Numbered from the stretch's first letter, positions 14,603 through 24,764 are shown. The stretch: DNA of 40,173 nt from Prevotella sp. 885 (GCF_002265625.1 NZ_NOVE01000033.1:1-40173); one strand, 5' to 3'. Notes: a model not told the origin generated them from the sequence alone. Numbers and translations: made by a program.

Positions 14603-17161
14603 ATGGTACTATATGTAATCTTATTTTTCGTGGCAATCTGCATTGGCATGGCCATATCGGTCTATGCCTTTGGTACTGGTGGCAAGCGGAAGAAAATCTT
14701 TCAGGACATCTACTTCTCCGTGGAAGACACGGACGGTATCGGTGTGCTCTATACAAAGACTGGAGAGTATTCTGCCATCCTGAGAATGGAGAACCCAGTG
14801 CAGAAGTATTCTGCCAATATAGACAGCTATTATGAGTTCACCAATCTGTTTGCTGCCATCGCACAGACTCTGGGTGAAGGCTATGCCCTACACAAGCAGG
14901 ACATCTTTACCAGAAAGCAGTTTGAGGATGAGAGTGGCAAGGGGCATGAGTTCCTAACAGAATCCTACTTCCGCTATTTCAACGGAAGAGAATATACAGA
15001 CAGCATGACCTATCTGACCATTACGCAGGAGAACAAGAAGAGTCGTCTGATGTCTTTCGACAACAAGAAATGGCGAGATTTCTTAGTGAAAATCAGAAAG
15101 GTGCAAGACCAGCTGAAGGATGCCGGTATCAAATCAGAGTTCTTAAACAAACAAGAGGCAAGTCTGTATGTTGACCGTTTCTTTGCCATGAACTTCCGTG
15201 ACAAGATGGTGAGCATGACAGGATTCAAGGTGGATGACGAGATGATAGGTATGGGTGACAGACGCTGTAAGGTATATAGTCTTGTGGATGTGGATTGCGC
15301 CAACTTGCCGACACAAATCCGTCCGTTTACCAACATCGAGGTGAACAACACAAGTATGCCAGTGGATCTGGTAGCATTGGTGGACAGCATTCCTGGTGTG
15401 GAGAGTGTGGTGTATAACCAAATCATCTTTGTGCCGAATCAGAAGCGTGAGCTTGCCATGCTCGACAAAAAGAAGAACCGCCATGCCAGCATGCCGAACC
15501 CAAGCAATCTGATAGCCGTAGAGGACATCAAGCGAGTGCAGGAGGTGATAGCGAGAGAAAACAAGCAGCTGGTATATACCCACTATAATCTGATAGTGAC
15601 GGTGAAGCCAGACACGGATATACAAAAGTGTACCAACCATCTGGAGAATGCCTTTGGCAGGATGGGCATCCATATTTCGAAGCGAGCCTACAACCAGTTG
15701 GAACTGTTTGTCAACTCATTTCCCGGCAACTGCTATGGGATGAATGCCGACTACGATCGATTCATGACCTTGGGCGATGCTGCCACCTGCCTGATGTACA
15801 AGGAGAAGATTGTGCATAGCGAGGACACGCCATTCAAGGTCTATTATACCGACCGTCAAGGAGTGCCAGTGGCCATCGACATATCAGGGAAAGAGGGACG
15901 AAATAAGCTGACTGACAACAGCAACTTCTTTGTCCTCGGTCCTTCGGGAAGCGGCAAGAGCTTTTATGTTAACTCCATGGTGCGCCAAGCCCATGAGCAG
16001 GACACCGACATCGTGCTGGTAGATACAGGTAACTCGTATGAGGGACTGTGTGAATACTTCGGCGGAAAATACATTTCCTATACCGAGGAGCATCCTATCA
16101 CGATGAACCCTTTCAAAATCAAGCGAGAGGAATGGAACATCGAGAAGTTGGGATTCCTGAAAAACCTCGTGATGCTGATATGGAAAGGAAGTCAAGGCAC
16201 GGTGAGCAAGACCGAGGACAGGTTGATAGAGCAAGTCATCAACGAGTATTACGATGCCTATTTCACCACCAAGCGAGTGAGCAACCTCTGTTTCAATACT
16301 TTCTATGAGTTCAGTACTGAGCGACTGCCGAAGATATGCGAGGAGAACGGTCTGCATGGCATAGACCTGTCATCCTACAACTATCTGTTGAAGGACTTCT
16401 ATAAAGGAGGCAGCCATGATGTAACGCTGAATGAGAACATGGACAGCAGTCTGTTTGATGAGACCTTCATCGTCTTCGAAATCGACAGTATCAAGGATGA
16501 TCCACTGCTTTTTCCACTGGTGACGCTCATCATCATGGACGTCTTCCTGCAGAAGATGCGTATCAAAAAGAACCGAAAGATGCTCATCATCGAGGAGGCA
16601 TGGAAAGCCATCGCCTCGCCCATGATGGCGGAATACATAAAATATCTGTATAAGACCGCCAGAAAATTCTGGGCAAGTGTGGGTGTGGTGACACAAGAGA
16701 TACAGGACATCATCGGCAGCGAGATAGTGAAGGAAGCCATCATCAACAACTCGGATGTGGTGATGCTGCTCGACCAGAGCAAGTTCAAGGAACGCTTTGA
16801 CACCATCAAGGCGATACTCGGTTTGACCGATGTGGACTGCAAGAAGATATTCACCATCAACCGTTTGGAGAATAAGGAAGGACGCAGCTTCTTTCGTGAA
16901 GTGTTCATCAGACGAGGACAGACTAGCAATGTGTATGGTGTGGAAGAACCTCATGAGTGCTATATGACCTACACCACGGAACGAGCGGAGAAGGAAGCAT
17001 TAAAACTCTACAAGCGAGAGTTGAAATGCAACCACCAACAAGCTATCGAAGCCTATTGCAGGGATTGGGATGCAAGTGGTATCAGCAAGAGCCTCGCTTT
17101 TGCTCAAAAGGTAAATCAGGCAGGAAAAGTACTGAATTTAGGGAACAAAAATAAAAAGTAA
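14603..17161 (+). CDS. traG: TraG, VirB4-type conjugation ATPase
   Basis: 852 residues, full length for the family. An N-terminal membrane segment (about 2-22) leads to the TraG/VirB4 N-terminal domain (through about 430), then the motor domain. Walker A is GPSGSGKS at 446-453 (FFVLGPSGSGKSFYVNSM), and a Walker B with catalytic glutamates is MLIIEEAWKAI near 650. The TQEIQDI segment typical of the family follows. It powers assembly of the type IV channel and pilus and acts at the inner membrane with TraE and TraF. It is preceded by the lipoprotein gene and followed after 6 bp by the secreted TraI-like gene. Confidence 0.93.
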   Translation: MVLYVILFFVAICIGMAISVYAFGTGGKRKKIFQDIYFSVEDTDGIGVLYTKTGEYSAILRMENPVQKYSANIDSYYEFTNLFAAIAQTLGEGYALHKQDIFTRKQFEDESGKGHEFLTESYFRYFNGREYTDSMTYLTITQENKKSRLMSFDNKKWRDFLVKIRKVQDQLKDAGIKSEFLNKQEASLYVDRFFAMNFRDKMVSMTGFKVDDEMIGMGDRRCKVYSLVDVDCANLPTQIRPFTNIEVNNTSMPVDLVALVDSIPGVESVVYNQIIFVPNQKRELAMLDKKKNRHASMPNPSNLIAVEDIKRVQEVIARENKQLVYTHYNLIVTVKPDTDIQKCTNHLENAFGRMGIHISKRAYNQLELFVNSFPGNCYGMNADYDRFMTLGDAATCLMYKEKIVHSEDTPFKVYYTDRQGVPVAIDISGKEGRNKLTDNSNFFVLGPSGSGKSFYVNSMVRQAHEQDTDIVLVDTGNSYEGLCEYFGGKYISYTEEHPITMNPFKIKREEWNIEKLGFLKNLVMLIWKGSQGTVSKTEDRLIEQVINEYYDAYFTTKRVSNLCFNTFYEFSTERLPKICEENGLHGIDLSSYNYLLKDFYKGGSHDVTLNENMDSSLFDETFIVFEIDSIKDDPLLFPLVTLIIMDVFLQKMRIKKNRKMLIIEEAWKAIASPMMAEYIKYLYKTARKFWASVGVVTQEIQDIIGSEIVKEAIINNSDVVMLLDQSKFKERFDTIKAILGLTDVDCKKIFTINRLENKEGRSFFREVFIRRGQTSNVYGVEEPHECYMTYTTERAEKEALKLYKRELKCNHQQAIEAYCRDWDASGISKSLAFAQKVNQAGKVLNLGNKNKK

Positions 17162-17167
17162 TCAAAG

Positions 17168-19729
17168 ATGAAACGACTTCTATCCATCATAATGCTGATA
17201 GTCTGTGTGTTGGCAAAGGCTGACGCACAGTACTACAGCGTGAACTATGACAAGCAGACGGTGGCTGCTATGGCAGCTGCATACGGAACGGAAGCCGTGG
17301 CAGAGGCATACTATAACGAGCAGGTGCAGAACATCTTGAAGCACTATAATGCAGCAGAAGTGGCAAGTGCCGGCATCTTCGCCTCAAAATTCTTGGAACG
17401 CAAGGCAATGACGGAGTTGGGCATCTGGAACAGTAGCACAGAGAACTACTATTACCGCCGTATCTACAACATGGTGTCGGGCAAAATCATGCCGAAGATA
17501 TGGACGGTGGCAGGAATGATGCTGAAAAGTCCGCAGACTGCCCTCTATTGGGGAAGTTATCTCGTGAAGATATGTGATGACACCAAGAACCTGTGCATGC
17601 AGTTTGAGAGTGTGGTAACAAACAGCACCCTCACATTCTCGGACATCGCCTTTCTACAAATCAACCAGGAGATAGCTGCCATACTGAAACTTTCAGAGAT
17701 TGGCAACGTGGATTGGAAGAAGATGTTGGACGATTTGTCGAAGGTGCCAGGCAATTTTACAGTGGACAATCTGAAATCCGACATCGACAATCTGTATAAG
17801 GCAGGAGCCAACCTTGCAGGAGCAGGAATGAACAATATCGGCAATGCCCTTTTGCAGAGCAGCCAGTTCAACGACCTCTTCCAAGGCAAGCTCAGTGCAG
17901 CCATCGACATTGTGGATAACTATTCCTCGCTGTTCAAAAGTCTCGACAAGAGCGTAGGCAACACCCTCTTGGGCATGATTGGAGGCAAGGACAACGTGGC
18001 AGGACTTTTCTCTCTTGCCAACTATAACCTCACCTCATGGATGACGGACTATCTGGATGAGACGGCAGGAAACTACTACACGCAAAGATGGTATATCGCC
18101 CGACGAGACCAAGGACGAGAAAAACTGTGCGACTATGTACCGCCCACCGATGACAACAGCATCTTGAAAGGCGACCACTGGTACAGAATCAACACCAAGG
18201 ATGCCAACTTCTATCCCAACAATAGCCAAAAGGAAGCCATCCTGCAAAACTCGGAGAATCATGCAGGATGGTCAAGAACAAGGGTGCAACAGCTCAACAA
18301 CCAGAATGATAGCTTTACCTACAGTATCAGCTATTGGTTGAACAGCTTCATCATCAGTAGCAAGAAAAAAGGACAGAAACAAAAGGCATACGCCTACGAG
18401 ATACAGGTGTACAAGAGTTGGAACAGGACAGAAGAAGTATATGAGGCAGTCTTTGACTCCTATTCGATGGACTTGAACACCTTCAAGGCACAACTGCAAG
18501 CCCGGTTGAGCGAATGGAATGACAACGAAGAAGGCTATACCTATTATATAGGCAGTGATGCACGCAACTACTATCAGGCAACCGATGCCGCCAAACTGAA
18601 GGGATGCGAGAGCGTGACCATTAGTGTGACATGCAGCGACGGTGTGCAGTTGGGGCAAGGCACCACACAATACAAATGCAAGAGTTGTGGCGGTTCGCTG
18701 AATGACCACAGCAAGAAATGCGCCATGACAACATCTGTGACAGAGAACAACCTTGACCTCTCGGACTTGTATAAACAAGAGCAGGAAGCCAATGCCAAGA
18801 TAGCCTCTCTGCAATCTCAAATCAGTCAGTTGGAAGCCGAGAACAAGTCACTTGTCAAGCAAATCGCCAATGCAAGTGTGGAAGATGCAGCCAAGTATCG
18901 TGAGCAATACAACAAGAACAAGGCTTCCATCGAACAACTGAACAAAGAACTTGCCACATGGCAACAGAAACAAAGGGAAATAGAGGAAGCCAAGGCAGAG
19001 GCAGGAAAGGACAATGACGTGGCGACGGATGACTACTATCGCATACCAGCCATTATGAACGACTGCAAGAGTGCCTACAACCTGACTTGGCAAGGGGAAG
19101 GAACATGGAGCGGCTATACTTATATTCGAAAAGCCACCATGCCCAACATCAACGGCATCATCACCTTCAAGGCAACATTGAAGATTGCCCGAAAGCCGAA
19201 ATATTTCTTGGGCATCAAGATACACAGAGCCATCCTGCAGATCAGTTGGGAGCTGACATCGGAATACACCAACACCTCGGTAGTGGATGTGATGACGCTT
19301 GACCCAAGCAAGACCGAGCAGGAAAAGGCGGACGAAGTGAACAAGCGCATCTTGGAAATCGCACAGGAATATCCATCGTGCAAGATAACCACCGAATATG
19401 CTAAGAGCGCATCTGCCGATGACAATAATACCGATGATACCTTTCATCTGCTATGGTCGAGCGATAGGTTAGAGATAGCCAGAGAGGTGGACAGCAGAAT
19501 CACCAAGATATACGCAGACTTGGTATCGTTGGAGAAGATGATGCACTACAAGCGCAACATCATCGACGTGCTGATGGACATCGCTCCACATATCAATGCT
19601 GACGAAGGACGACGGTTGACACTGGTGGAGAAATGCAAGAAACGTTGGTTAAGGAAAGCTGCCGACACCAAACATTCAGATGATTATCACGGCAAGTTTA
19701 ATGATGAAGACAATGAAAATGAGAAATAG
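17168..19729 (+). CDS. Large secreted transfer protein in the TraI position, with coiled coil and zinc-ribbon-like motif
   Basis: 853 residues with a signal peptide (likely cleaved after ADA, residue 20). The first ~300 residues are helical, Ala/Tyr-rich and resemble the DUF4141/TraI type of periplasmic conjugation proteins, which are usually only about 200 residues. The middle part carries C504-x2-C507-x10-C518 (YKCKSCGG...HSKKC), a zinc-ribbon-like pattern unusual in a secreted protein. Residues ~530-615 form a clear coiled coil rich in E, Q and K. The C-terminal third is beta-rich (~635-740), then helical. It lies between traG and other periplasmic Tra genes. I infer a structural periplasmic part of the channel. 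Confidence 0.65.
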   Translation: MKRLLSIIMLIVCVLAKADAQYYSVNYDKQTVAAMAAAYGTEAVAEAYYNEQVQNILKHYNAAEVASAGIFASKFLERKAMTELGIWNSSTENYYYRRIYNMVSGKIMPKIWTVAGMMLKSPQTALYWGSYLVKICDDTKNLCMQFESVVTNSTLTFSDIAFLQINQEIAAILKLSEIGNVDWKKMLDDLSKVPGNFTVDNLKSDIDNLYKAGANLAGAGMNNIGNALLQSSQFNDLFQGKLSAAIDIVDNYSSLFKSLDKSVGNTLLGMIGGKDNVAGLFSLANYNLTSWMTDYLDETAGNYYTQRWYIARRDQGREKLCDYVPPTDDNSILKGDHWYRINTKDANFYPNNSQKEAILQNSENHAGWSRTRVQQLNNQNDSFTYSISYWLNSFIISSKKKGQKQKAYAYEIQVYKSWNRTEEVYEAVFDSYSMDLNTFKAQLQARLSEWNDNEEGYTYYIGSDARNYYQATDAAKLKGCESVTISVTCSDGVQLGQGTTQYKCKSCGGSLNDHSKKCAMTTSVTENNLDLSDLYKQEQEANAKIASLQSQISQLEAENKSLVKQIANASVEDAAKYREQYNKNKASIEQLNKELATWQQKQREIEEAKAEAGKDNDVATDDYYRIPAIMNDCKSAYNLTWQGEGTWSGYTYIRKATMPNINGIITFKATLKIARKPKYFLGIKIHRAILQISWELTSEYTNTSVVDVMTLDPSKTEQEKADEVNKRILEIAQEYPSCKITTEYAKSASADDNNTDDTFHLLWSSDRLEIAREVDSRITKIYADLVSLEKMMHYKRNIIDVLMDIAPHINADEGRRLTLVEKCKKRWLRKAADTKHSDDYHGKFNDEDNENEK

Positions 19730-19790
19730 AAAAGAATACAAGGCTGATGCAGCGGAGAGGGTTGCAGGGTCAGTGAGCAAGAAGCGACGA

Positions 19791-20519
19791 ATGGATATTG
19801 TGAGAACATTGCTGGTAGCAATCTTGCTCCTCGCCCTCCCCTCTAAAACATTCGCCCAATGGGGATTTGATGTTGCCAGCGTGGAAGCCTACATCAATGA
19901 CCACAAGAAACAGCGGAGTCTGTTGCTTGCACGAAGCACGTTGGAATACAGCAATAAACTATTGCACAGTTACAGTAAGGACGAGACCAAGGCATACAAG
20001 GAACTGAACGTTGACCTTGACAAGTACACCAGGGCATTTGATGTGATAGATGTGCTATATCAAAGTTTACGAACCAGTCTGAACGTGTACTCCACCTACG
20101 AGGGTGTGAGCGACAGAATATCGGACTATAAGAAGCTGTTGGATGACTACAACCAAAAAGTCATCAAACGAAAGCGCATTTCGCTTGCCGATACCATACT
20201 GATAGGTATTAACCGACGAGCCATAGAGAATATCGCAAATGAAGGCGAATACCTCTACAAAAGCGTGAGCGACTTGGTGCTGTATGCCACAGGAGCGGCA
20301 GCGTGTTCTACGGCAGACCTTCTTGTGGTATTGGAAAGCATCAACACCTCGCTTGACAATATAGAGAAGCATCTGAACAAAAGCTACTTTGAGTCGTGGC
20401 GATATATCCAAGTGCGCATCGGCTATTGGAAAGAAAAGGTTTACCGAACCAAAAGCAAGCAGCAAATACTGGAAGATGCCTTCGGTCGGTGGAGAGTGGC
20501 AGGTAAACTCGGATATTGA
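19791..20519 (+). CDS. Periplasmic helical transfer protein
   Basis: About 242 residues from the ATG at 19791, which gives a proper signal peptide (MDIVRTLLVAILLLALPSKTFAQ). The frame extends to 19680 and would overlap the upstream gene by 50 bases with a non-signal leader, so the inner start is preferred; another ATG at 19713 is possible. The mature protein is almost wholly alpha-helical with repeated L-x6-L spacing and no recognisable domain. It is likely another periplasmic component of the type IV apparatus, by position between the TraI-like gene and traJ. Confidence 0.65.
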   Translation: MDIVRTLLVAILLLALPSKTFAQWGFDVASVEAYINDHKKQRSLLLARSTLEYSNKLLHSYSKDETKAYKELNVDLDKYTRAFDVIDVLYQSLRTSLNVYSTYEGVSDRISDYKKLLDDYNQKVIKRKRISLADTILIGINRRAIENIANEGEYLYKSVSDLVLYATGAAACSTADLLVVLESINTSLDNIEKHLNKSYFESWRYIQVRIGYWKEKVYRTKSKQQILEDAFGRWRVAGKLGY

Positions 20520-20562
20520 GAGAACGAAGAATTTATAATCCCATATATAATAATGTATAGGC

Positions 20563-21348
20563 ATGGATAGAAAGAAAACAAGAATAGGAACCATCATGTT
20601 GATGTTGGGAGTCGCTATCAGCGGCAATGCCCAAAGTGGTGTAACATACAATCATGACAGTTCGAAAAAGAACCAGATAACGGTGATGGAAATCGGTAGT
20701 GGTAGTCTGTCACCAGAATTGTACTATCAGTTACTGCACAGCAGTTACAAGAAATCGGCTGCCAGCAAGAACAAACTCGGTTTTCGTACCACGGTAGGAA
20801 TCGGAGCTTACAATCAAGTGGAATATGCCGAAGCCATCGACTCTGCCCTGACCAAAAGAGCAGAGATTGAGGCGTTGAATATGGCAGACCGTCAGATTGA
20901 CCTCGCCTGGAAAGTGGAAGGAAGCAAAATAAACAGCAAGATGGATGCCTTCAAGAAGAACATCGACCGCATCCTGCCTGTAGGCGGATCCATCGGTGAC
21001 AAGCAACGCTGGACAGAATACTATCATGTCTATGAGACAGCCATCAAAGCCACCAAGGATGCCTATATGCCCAATGCCAAGCGTAAGAAGATGTACCTAC
21101 AGATTTATGCAGATGTGGCAAAACAGAACGAGACACTTGTGAAGCAACTGGTGCAGATTTCGAATGCCAGCAAGACCAAGGAATTGTTGACAGCAAACGG
21201 CAACTACCAGACCGCCAACAAACGAAGTATCATCAGCAGTGCATCCAGCAAATGGCGAGAGGCAGGAATGGCAGTGAGAAACAACACATATTCTGGCGGT
21301 AATAACGGCTCGAATGAGGATGACAATGATTTGAAAATAAACAGATAA
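20563..21348 (+). CDS. Periplasmic transfer protein upstream of traJ
   Basis: 261 residues with a signal peptide (likely cleaved after GNA, residue 23). The mature part is helical, polar and lysine-rich, ending in a glycine/asparagine/aspartate tail. Bacteroidetes operons often encode one or two poorly named secreted helical proteins directly before TraJ, and this fits that slot, 6 bp before traJ. No catalytic motif is seen. Function is inferred only from position. Confidence 0.65.
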   Translation: MDRKKTRIGTIMLMLGVAISGNAQSGVTYNHDSSKKNQITVMEIGSGSLSPELYYQLLHSSYKKSAASKNKLGFRTTVGIGAYNQVEYAEAIDSALTKRAEIEALNMADRQIDLAWKVEGSKINSKMDAFKKNIDRILPVGGSIGDKQRWTEYYHVYETAIKATKDAYMPNAKRKKMYLQIYADVAKQNETLVKQLVQISNASKTKELLTANGNYQTANKRSIISSASSKWREAGMAVRNNTYSGGNNGSNEDDNDLKINR

Positions 21349-21354
21349 GGAGTT

Positions 21355-22491
21355 ATGGCAGACAACAGCAGCATATTATCCGACTTCGGCATCAACATCT
21401 TGGAAGAAGAGATTGATGACGTGATTTTCCAGACCAACGAGTTTCTGTGCGACGCTACTTTCACAGGCTCGAATGGGCCTTTTTGGTGGGTCGTTCAAAT
21501 GTGTATGGCACTCGCAGCCCTCTTCTCTATCGTGGTGGCAGCGAACATGGCCTACAAGATGATGGTGAAGCATGAGCCACTGGATGTGATGAAACTATTC
21601 AAGCCATTGGTGATAAGCATCATCCTCTGTTGGTGGTACCCACCTGCCGATACAGGCATGACGAACAGTGGCAGCAATTGGTGCGTACTGGACTTTCTGA
21701 GTTACATACCAAACTCCATTGGAAGTTATACCCATGACCTATATGAGGCGGAAGCCACACAGATAGAGGACAAGTTTACGGAAGTTCAGCAGCTCATCTA
21801 CACCAGAGACACGATGTACACCAACGTACAAGCCCAGGCAGACATTGCCCATAAGGGAACAACAGACCCGAATCTGGTGGAATCGACCATGGAGCAGACA
21901 GGTGTGGATGAAGTGACCAACATGGAAAAGGACGCAGCCAAGCTGTGGTTTACCTCACTGACTGCAGGAGCCGTAGTGAACATCGACAAGATAGTAATGC
22001 TGATAGCATTGATCGTCTTCCGTATCGGTTGGTGGAGCACCATCTATTGTCAACAGATACTGTTGGGAATGCTGACGATATTTGGACCGATACAATGGGC
22101 GTTCTCGCTACTGCCGAAATGGGAAAGCAGTTGGGCGAAGTGGCTGACAAGGTATCTGACCGTGCATTTCTATGGAGCCATGCTCTACTTCGTGGGCTTC
22201 TACGTGCTATTGCTCTTCGACATCGTGCTCTGCATACAGGTGGAGAACCTGACGGCTATCACCGCCAGTGAGCAGACGATGGCGGCATATTTGCAGAACT
22301 CGTTCTTCTCGGCAGGGTATCTGATGGCAGCAAGTATCGTTGCGTTGAAGTGTCTGAACTTAGTTCCAGACCTTGCGGCATGGATGATACCAGAGGGCGA
22401 TACCGCATTCTCTACCAGAAACTTCGGTGAGGGTGTGGCACAGCAAGCCAAAATGTCGGCACAGGGAACACTTGCCCATGTTGTTCATTAA
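21355..22491 (+). CDS. traJ: TraJ, VirB6-like inner-membrane channel protein
   Basis: 378 residues with several membrane segments: about 42-65, 80-95, a long polar periplasmic-type loop (roughly 115-200), then hydrophobic stretches around 205-230, 235-255, 270-300 and 320-340. The motif set NGPFWWVVQMCMALAALF and LLGMLTIFGPIQWAFSLLP is characteristic of Bacteroidetes TraJ. The protein should form the polytopic core of the inner-membrane complex. It is followed by a short tract of GGTAAAAA-type repeats and traK. Confidence 0.88.
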   Translation: MADNSSILSDFGINILEEEIDDVIFQTNEFLCDATFTGSNGPFWWVVQMCMALAALFSIVVAANMAYKMMVKHEPLDVMKLFKPLVISIILCWWYPPADTGMTNSGSNWCVLDFLSYIPNSIGSYTHDLYEAEATQIEDKFTEVQQLIYTRDTMYTNVQAQADIAHKGTTDPNLVESTMEQTGVDEVTNMEKDAAKLWFTSLTAGAVVNIDKIVMLIALIVFRIGWWSTIYCQQILLGMLTIFGPIQWAFSLLPKWESSWAKWLTRYLTVHFYGAMLYFVGFYVLLLFDIVLCIQVENLTAITASEQTMAAYLQNSFFSAGYLMAASIVALKCLNLVPDLAAWMIPEGDTAFSTRNFGEGVAQQAKMSAQGTLAHVVH

Positions 22492-22523
22492 AGGTAAAAA
22501 GGTAAAAGAGTAAAAAGGTAAAT
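22492..22523. repeat. Short GGTAAAAA-type tandem repeats between traJ and traK
   Basis: Four imperfect copies of an AGGTAAAA unit lie between the traJ stop and the traK start. A similar tract is found after traK (23151-23191). Such tracts are frequent between genes in Prevotella-like genomes; no function is assigned. Confidence 0.6.
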
Positions 22524-22535
22524 AACGAAATAGCA

Positions 22536-23150
22536 ATGGTAATCAAGAATTTAGAGAATAAGGTGAAGTTGGTGACTATCATCTGTAGCCTGTTTCTGGT
22601 TGGATGCGTGCTGATAAGTATCAGCAGCATCTGGACGGCGAAGAATATGGTGGTGGATGCACAGAACAAAATCTATGTGCTGGACGGTAATGTGCCAATC
22701 CTGGTACAGCGCACGACGATGGATGAGACACTGGATGTGGAAGCAAAGAGTCATATCGAGATGTTCCATCACTACTTTTTCACATTGGCACCAGATGACA
22801 AATACATCAAATACACCATGGAGAAAGCCATGTATTTGGTGGATGAGACAGGACTGGCGCAGTACAATACACTGAAGGAAAAGGGCTTCTACTCCAACAT
22901 CATGGGAACGAGTGCCGTGTTCAGTATCTTCTGTGACAGTATCAAGTTCAACAAGGAGAAGATGGAGTTTACCTACTACGGCAGACAGCGCATCGAGCGC
23001 AGAACCAATGTGCTGACCCGTGAACTGGTGACGGCAGGACAACTGAAACGTGTTCCAAGGACAGACAACAACCCACATGGATTGCTGATAGTGAACTGGA
23101 GAACCTTGCTCAACAAGGATATTGACCAGAAGACGAAGAGCAACTATTAA
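22536..23150 (+). CDS. traK: TraK, VirB8-like conjugative protein
   Basis: 204 residues, matching Bacteroidetes TraK in size and layout: a short cytoplasmic start (NLENKVKLVTI), one membrane helix (about 10-33), then a periplasmic NTF2-like domain. Recognisable stretches are ARTWT-type NVPILVQRT, the EAKSHIEMFHHYFFTLAPDDKYI segment and the YYGRQRIERRTNVLTRELVTAG strand near the end. It bridges the inner-membrane and periplasmic parts of the channel. It lies between traJ and the small traL-like gene, as usual. Confidence 0.9.
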   Translation: MVIKNLENKVKLVTIICSLFLVGCVLISISSIWTAKNMVVDAQNKIYVLDGNVPILVQRTTMDETLDVEAKSHIEMFHHYFFTLAPDDKYIKYTMEKAMYLVDETGLAQYNTLKEKGFYSNIMGTSAVFSIFCDSIKFNKEKMEFTYYGRQRIERRTNVLTRELVTAGQLKRVPRTDNNPHGLLIVNWRTLLNKDIDQKTKSNY

Positions 23151-23191
23151 AGGTAAAGGGTAAAAAAGTAAAAAGGCAAAAAAGTAAAAAG
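23151..23191. repeat. Short GTAAAAA-type tandem repeats after traK
   Basis: Repeated units of G(G)TAAAAA fill the space between traK and the next gene, similar to the tract before traK. The unit spacing is irregular. Confidence 0.55.
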
Positions 23192-23199
23192 AAATAACG

Positions 23200-23586
23200 A
23201 TGAACACAAAAGGATTTAAGCAGATGCTCATTGGGGAGAAGATGCCCGACAAGGACGACCCCAAATACAAGGAACGCTATGAGCGAGACGTGAGAGCCGG
23301 AAGGAAGTTTGCCAAGATGTGCAAGATAGACAAGGCTGCCGCCAAGGTACAGAGGTTTGCTGACTTGCACAAGACACTGTTCCTGGTCATCGTGTTCGGT
23401 TTTGTAGGTGTGAGCTTCAGTTTCAACATCTATCGCATGGCAAGAGCTTACCATTATCAGGGAGAGCGACGCACCGCCACGGAGCGGCAGGACTCCTTGA
23501 TAAAGGCTCGCCATCAGAATATGGGGAATGCAAAGAACATAGTAAGAACCAATGAGGATGCACGCCATCCTCATAAAGACAAATAA
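23200..23586 (+). CDS. TraL-like small membrane protein
   Basis: 128 residues: a basic, lysine/arginine-rich cytoplasmic N-terminus (1-60), one membrane helix (about 62-80, LFLVIVFGFVGVSFSF) and a basic C-terminal tail. It sits between traK and traM, the slot of traL in this family of operons; the name is by position and topology, not by a clear motif. The stop is 2 bp before the traM start, so they are co-translated. Confidence 0.65.
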   Translation: MNTKGFKQMLIGEKMPDKDDPKYKERYERDVRAGRKFAKMCKIDKAAAKVQRFADLHKTLFLVIVFGFVGVSFSFNIYRMARAYHYQGERRTATERQDSLIKARHQNMGNAKNIVRTNEDARHPHKDK

Positions 23587-23588
23587 CG

Positions 23589-24764
23589 ATGAAGCTGACA
23601 GAAAGAATCAATTTCAGACAACCCAAGTACATGCTACCTGCGATTGTCTATCTCCCACTGCTCGGTGCGTCCTACTTTATCTTCGACCTCTTTGATACCA
23701 AGGTGGCGGAGAAGAAGGATGCCAATATGCAGACCACGGAATATCTGAATCCGAATCTGCCACAAGCCCATATCAAGGGCGGTGACGGTATTGGAGGCAA
23801 GTATGAAAATATGTTGAACGCCTACGGCAAGATAGAAGACCATAGTGCCGTGGAGAATATAGACCGAGACAATGAGCAAGAAAAAGAAGAATACCAAAGC
23901 AAGTATTCGGATGCAGAACTGCAACAGTTGGATGCCGAAGCCAAGAGGCAAGCAGAAATGGAAAAACAGAGAGAAGCACAAGAAGCCCATGAGCGACAAA
24001 GAGAGAATGAAGCGTTGGCGGAACTGAACAAGGCACTTGCCGAAGCAAGACTGAAGGGACAGCAAACTACGCAACAGAACTCATCGTCTTCAGCAACAGC
24101 ATCCGATGAAACAACAGCTACAGCCAAGCGCGGTATCAATATTGAGGGTAAAATCAAGGTGAATGAAAATGCCCGAAAGGAAACTGACGAGAATGATAAG
24201 CCAAGTGAAGTGGTGAAAAAGGTGAAGACATCATCGGATTACTTCAATACCTTGGCAGTGAATGAGAAAGAGCCGACACTGATAAAGGCTATCATTGACG
24301 AGAATGTGAAAGCCGTGGATGGAAGCCGTGTTCGCTTGCGACTGCTTGATGATGTGGAAATCGGTGAGATAATAGTGAAGAAAGGCGCATACTTGTATGC
24401 CATTATGAGTGGTTTTGGCTCACAACGAGTGAAAGGAGCGGTAAAGAGCGTCCTGGTGGATGATGAGATAGTGAAAATCAACCTGTCCCTCTATGACACA
24501 GACGGCATGGAAGGCTTGTATGTGCCAAGCAGCCAGTTCCGTGAGACCACCAAGGATGTGGCAAGCGGAGCCGTAACCGGGAATGTGGATATGAACACCA
24601 CCAATACTGGCAGCAGTTTTTCGCAATGGGGCATGCAGACCATGCAGAATGCCTATCAGAAAACGAGCAGTGCCATAGGCAAGGCTATCAAGAAGAACAA
24701 GGTAAAACTAAAATATGGCACCTTTGTGTACTTGATAAACAGCAAAGACACTAAGAGCAAGTAA
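23589..24764 (+). CDS. traM: TraM, VirB10-like conjugative protein
   Basis: 391 residues. It has a short cytoplasmic start, a membrane helix (about 15-33, MLPAIVYLPLLGASYFIF), and a long periplasmic linker. The linker includes an E/Q/K/A-rich coiled coil (about 95-160) and a serine/threonine/asparagine-rich stretch. The C-terminal domain (about 225-390) carries ALIDENVKAVDGSRVRLRLLDD-type and GFGSQRVKGAVKSV strands typical of Bacteroidetes TraM. It spans the envelope, linking the inner-membrane ATPases to TraN at the outer membrane. Confidence 0.9.
   Translation: MKLTERINFRQPKYMLPAIVYLPLLGASYFIFDLFDTKVAEKKDANMQTTEYLNPNLPQAHIKGGDGIGGKYENMLNAYGKIEDHSAVENIDRDNEQEKEEYQSKYSDAELQQLDAEAKRQAEMEKQREAQEAHERQRENEALAELNKALAEARLKGQQTTQQNSSSSATASDETTATAKRGINIEGKIKVNENARKETDENDKPSEVVKKVKTSSDYFNTLAVNEKEPTLIKAIIDENVKAVDGSRVRLRLLDDVEIGEIIVKKGAYLYAIMSGFGSQRVKGAVKSVLVDDEIVKINLSLYDTDGMEGLYVPSSQFRETTKDVASGAVTGNVDMNTTNTGSSFSQWGMQTMQNAYQKTSSAIGKAIKKNKVKLKYGTFVYLINSKDTKSK

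Noticed and set aside
22492..23191. CRISPR-like array from the GGTAAAAA tracts
   Set aside because: Units are 7-8 bases without spacers, only A-rich tandem tracts. No CRISPR array was seen elsewhere in the window.
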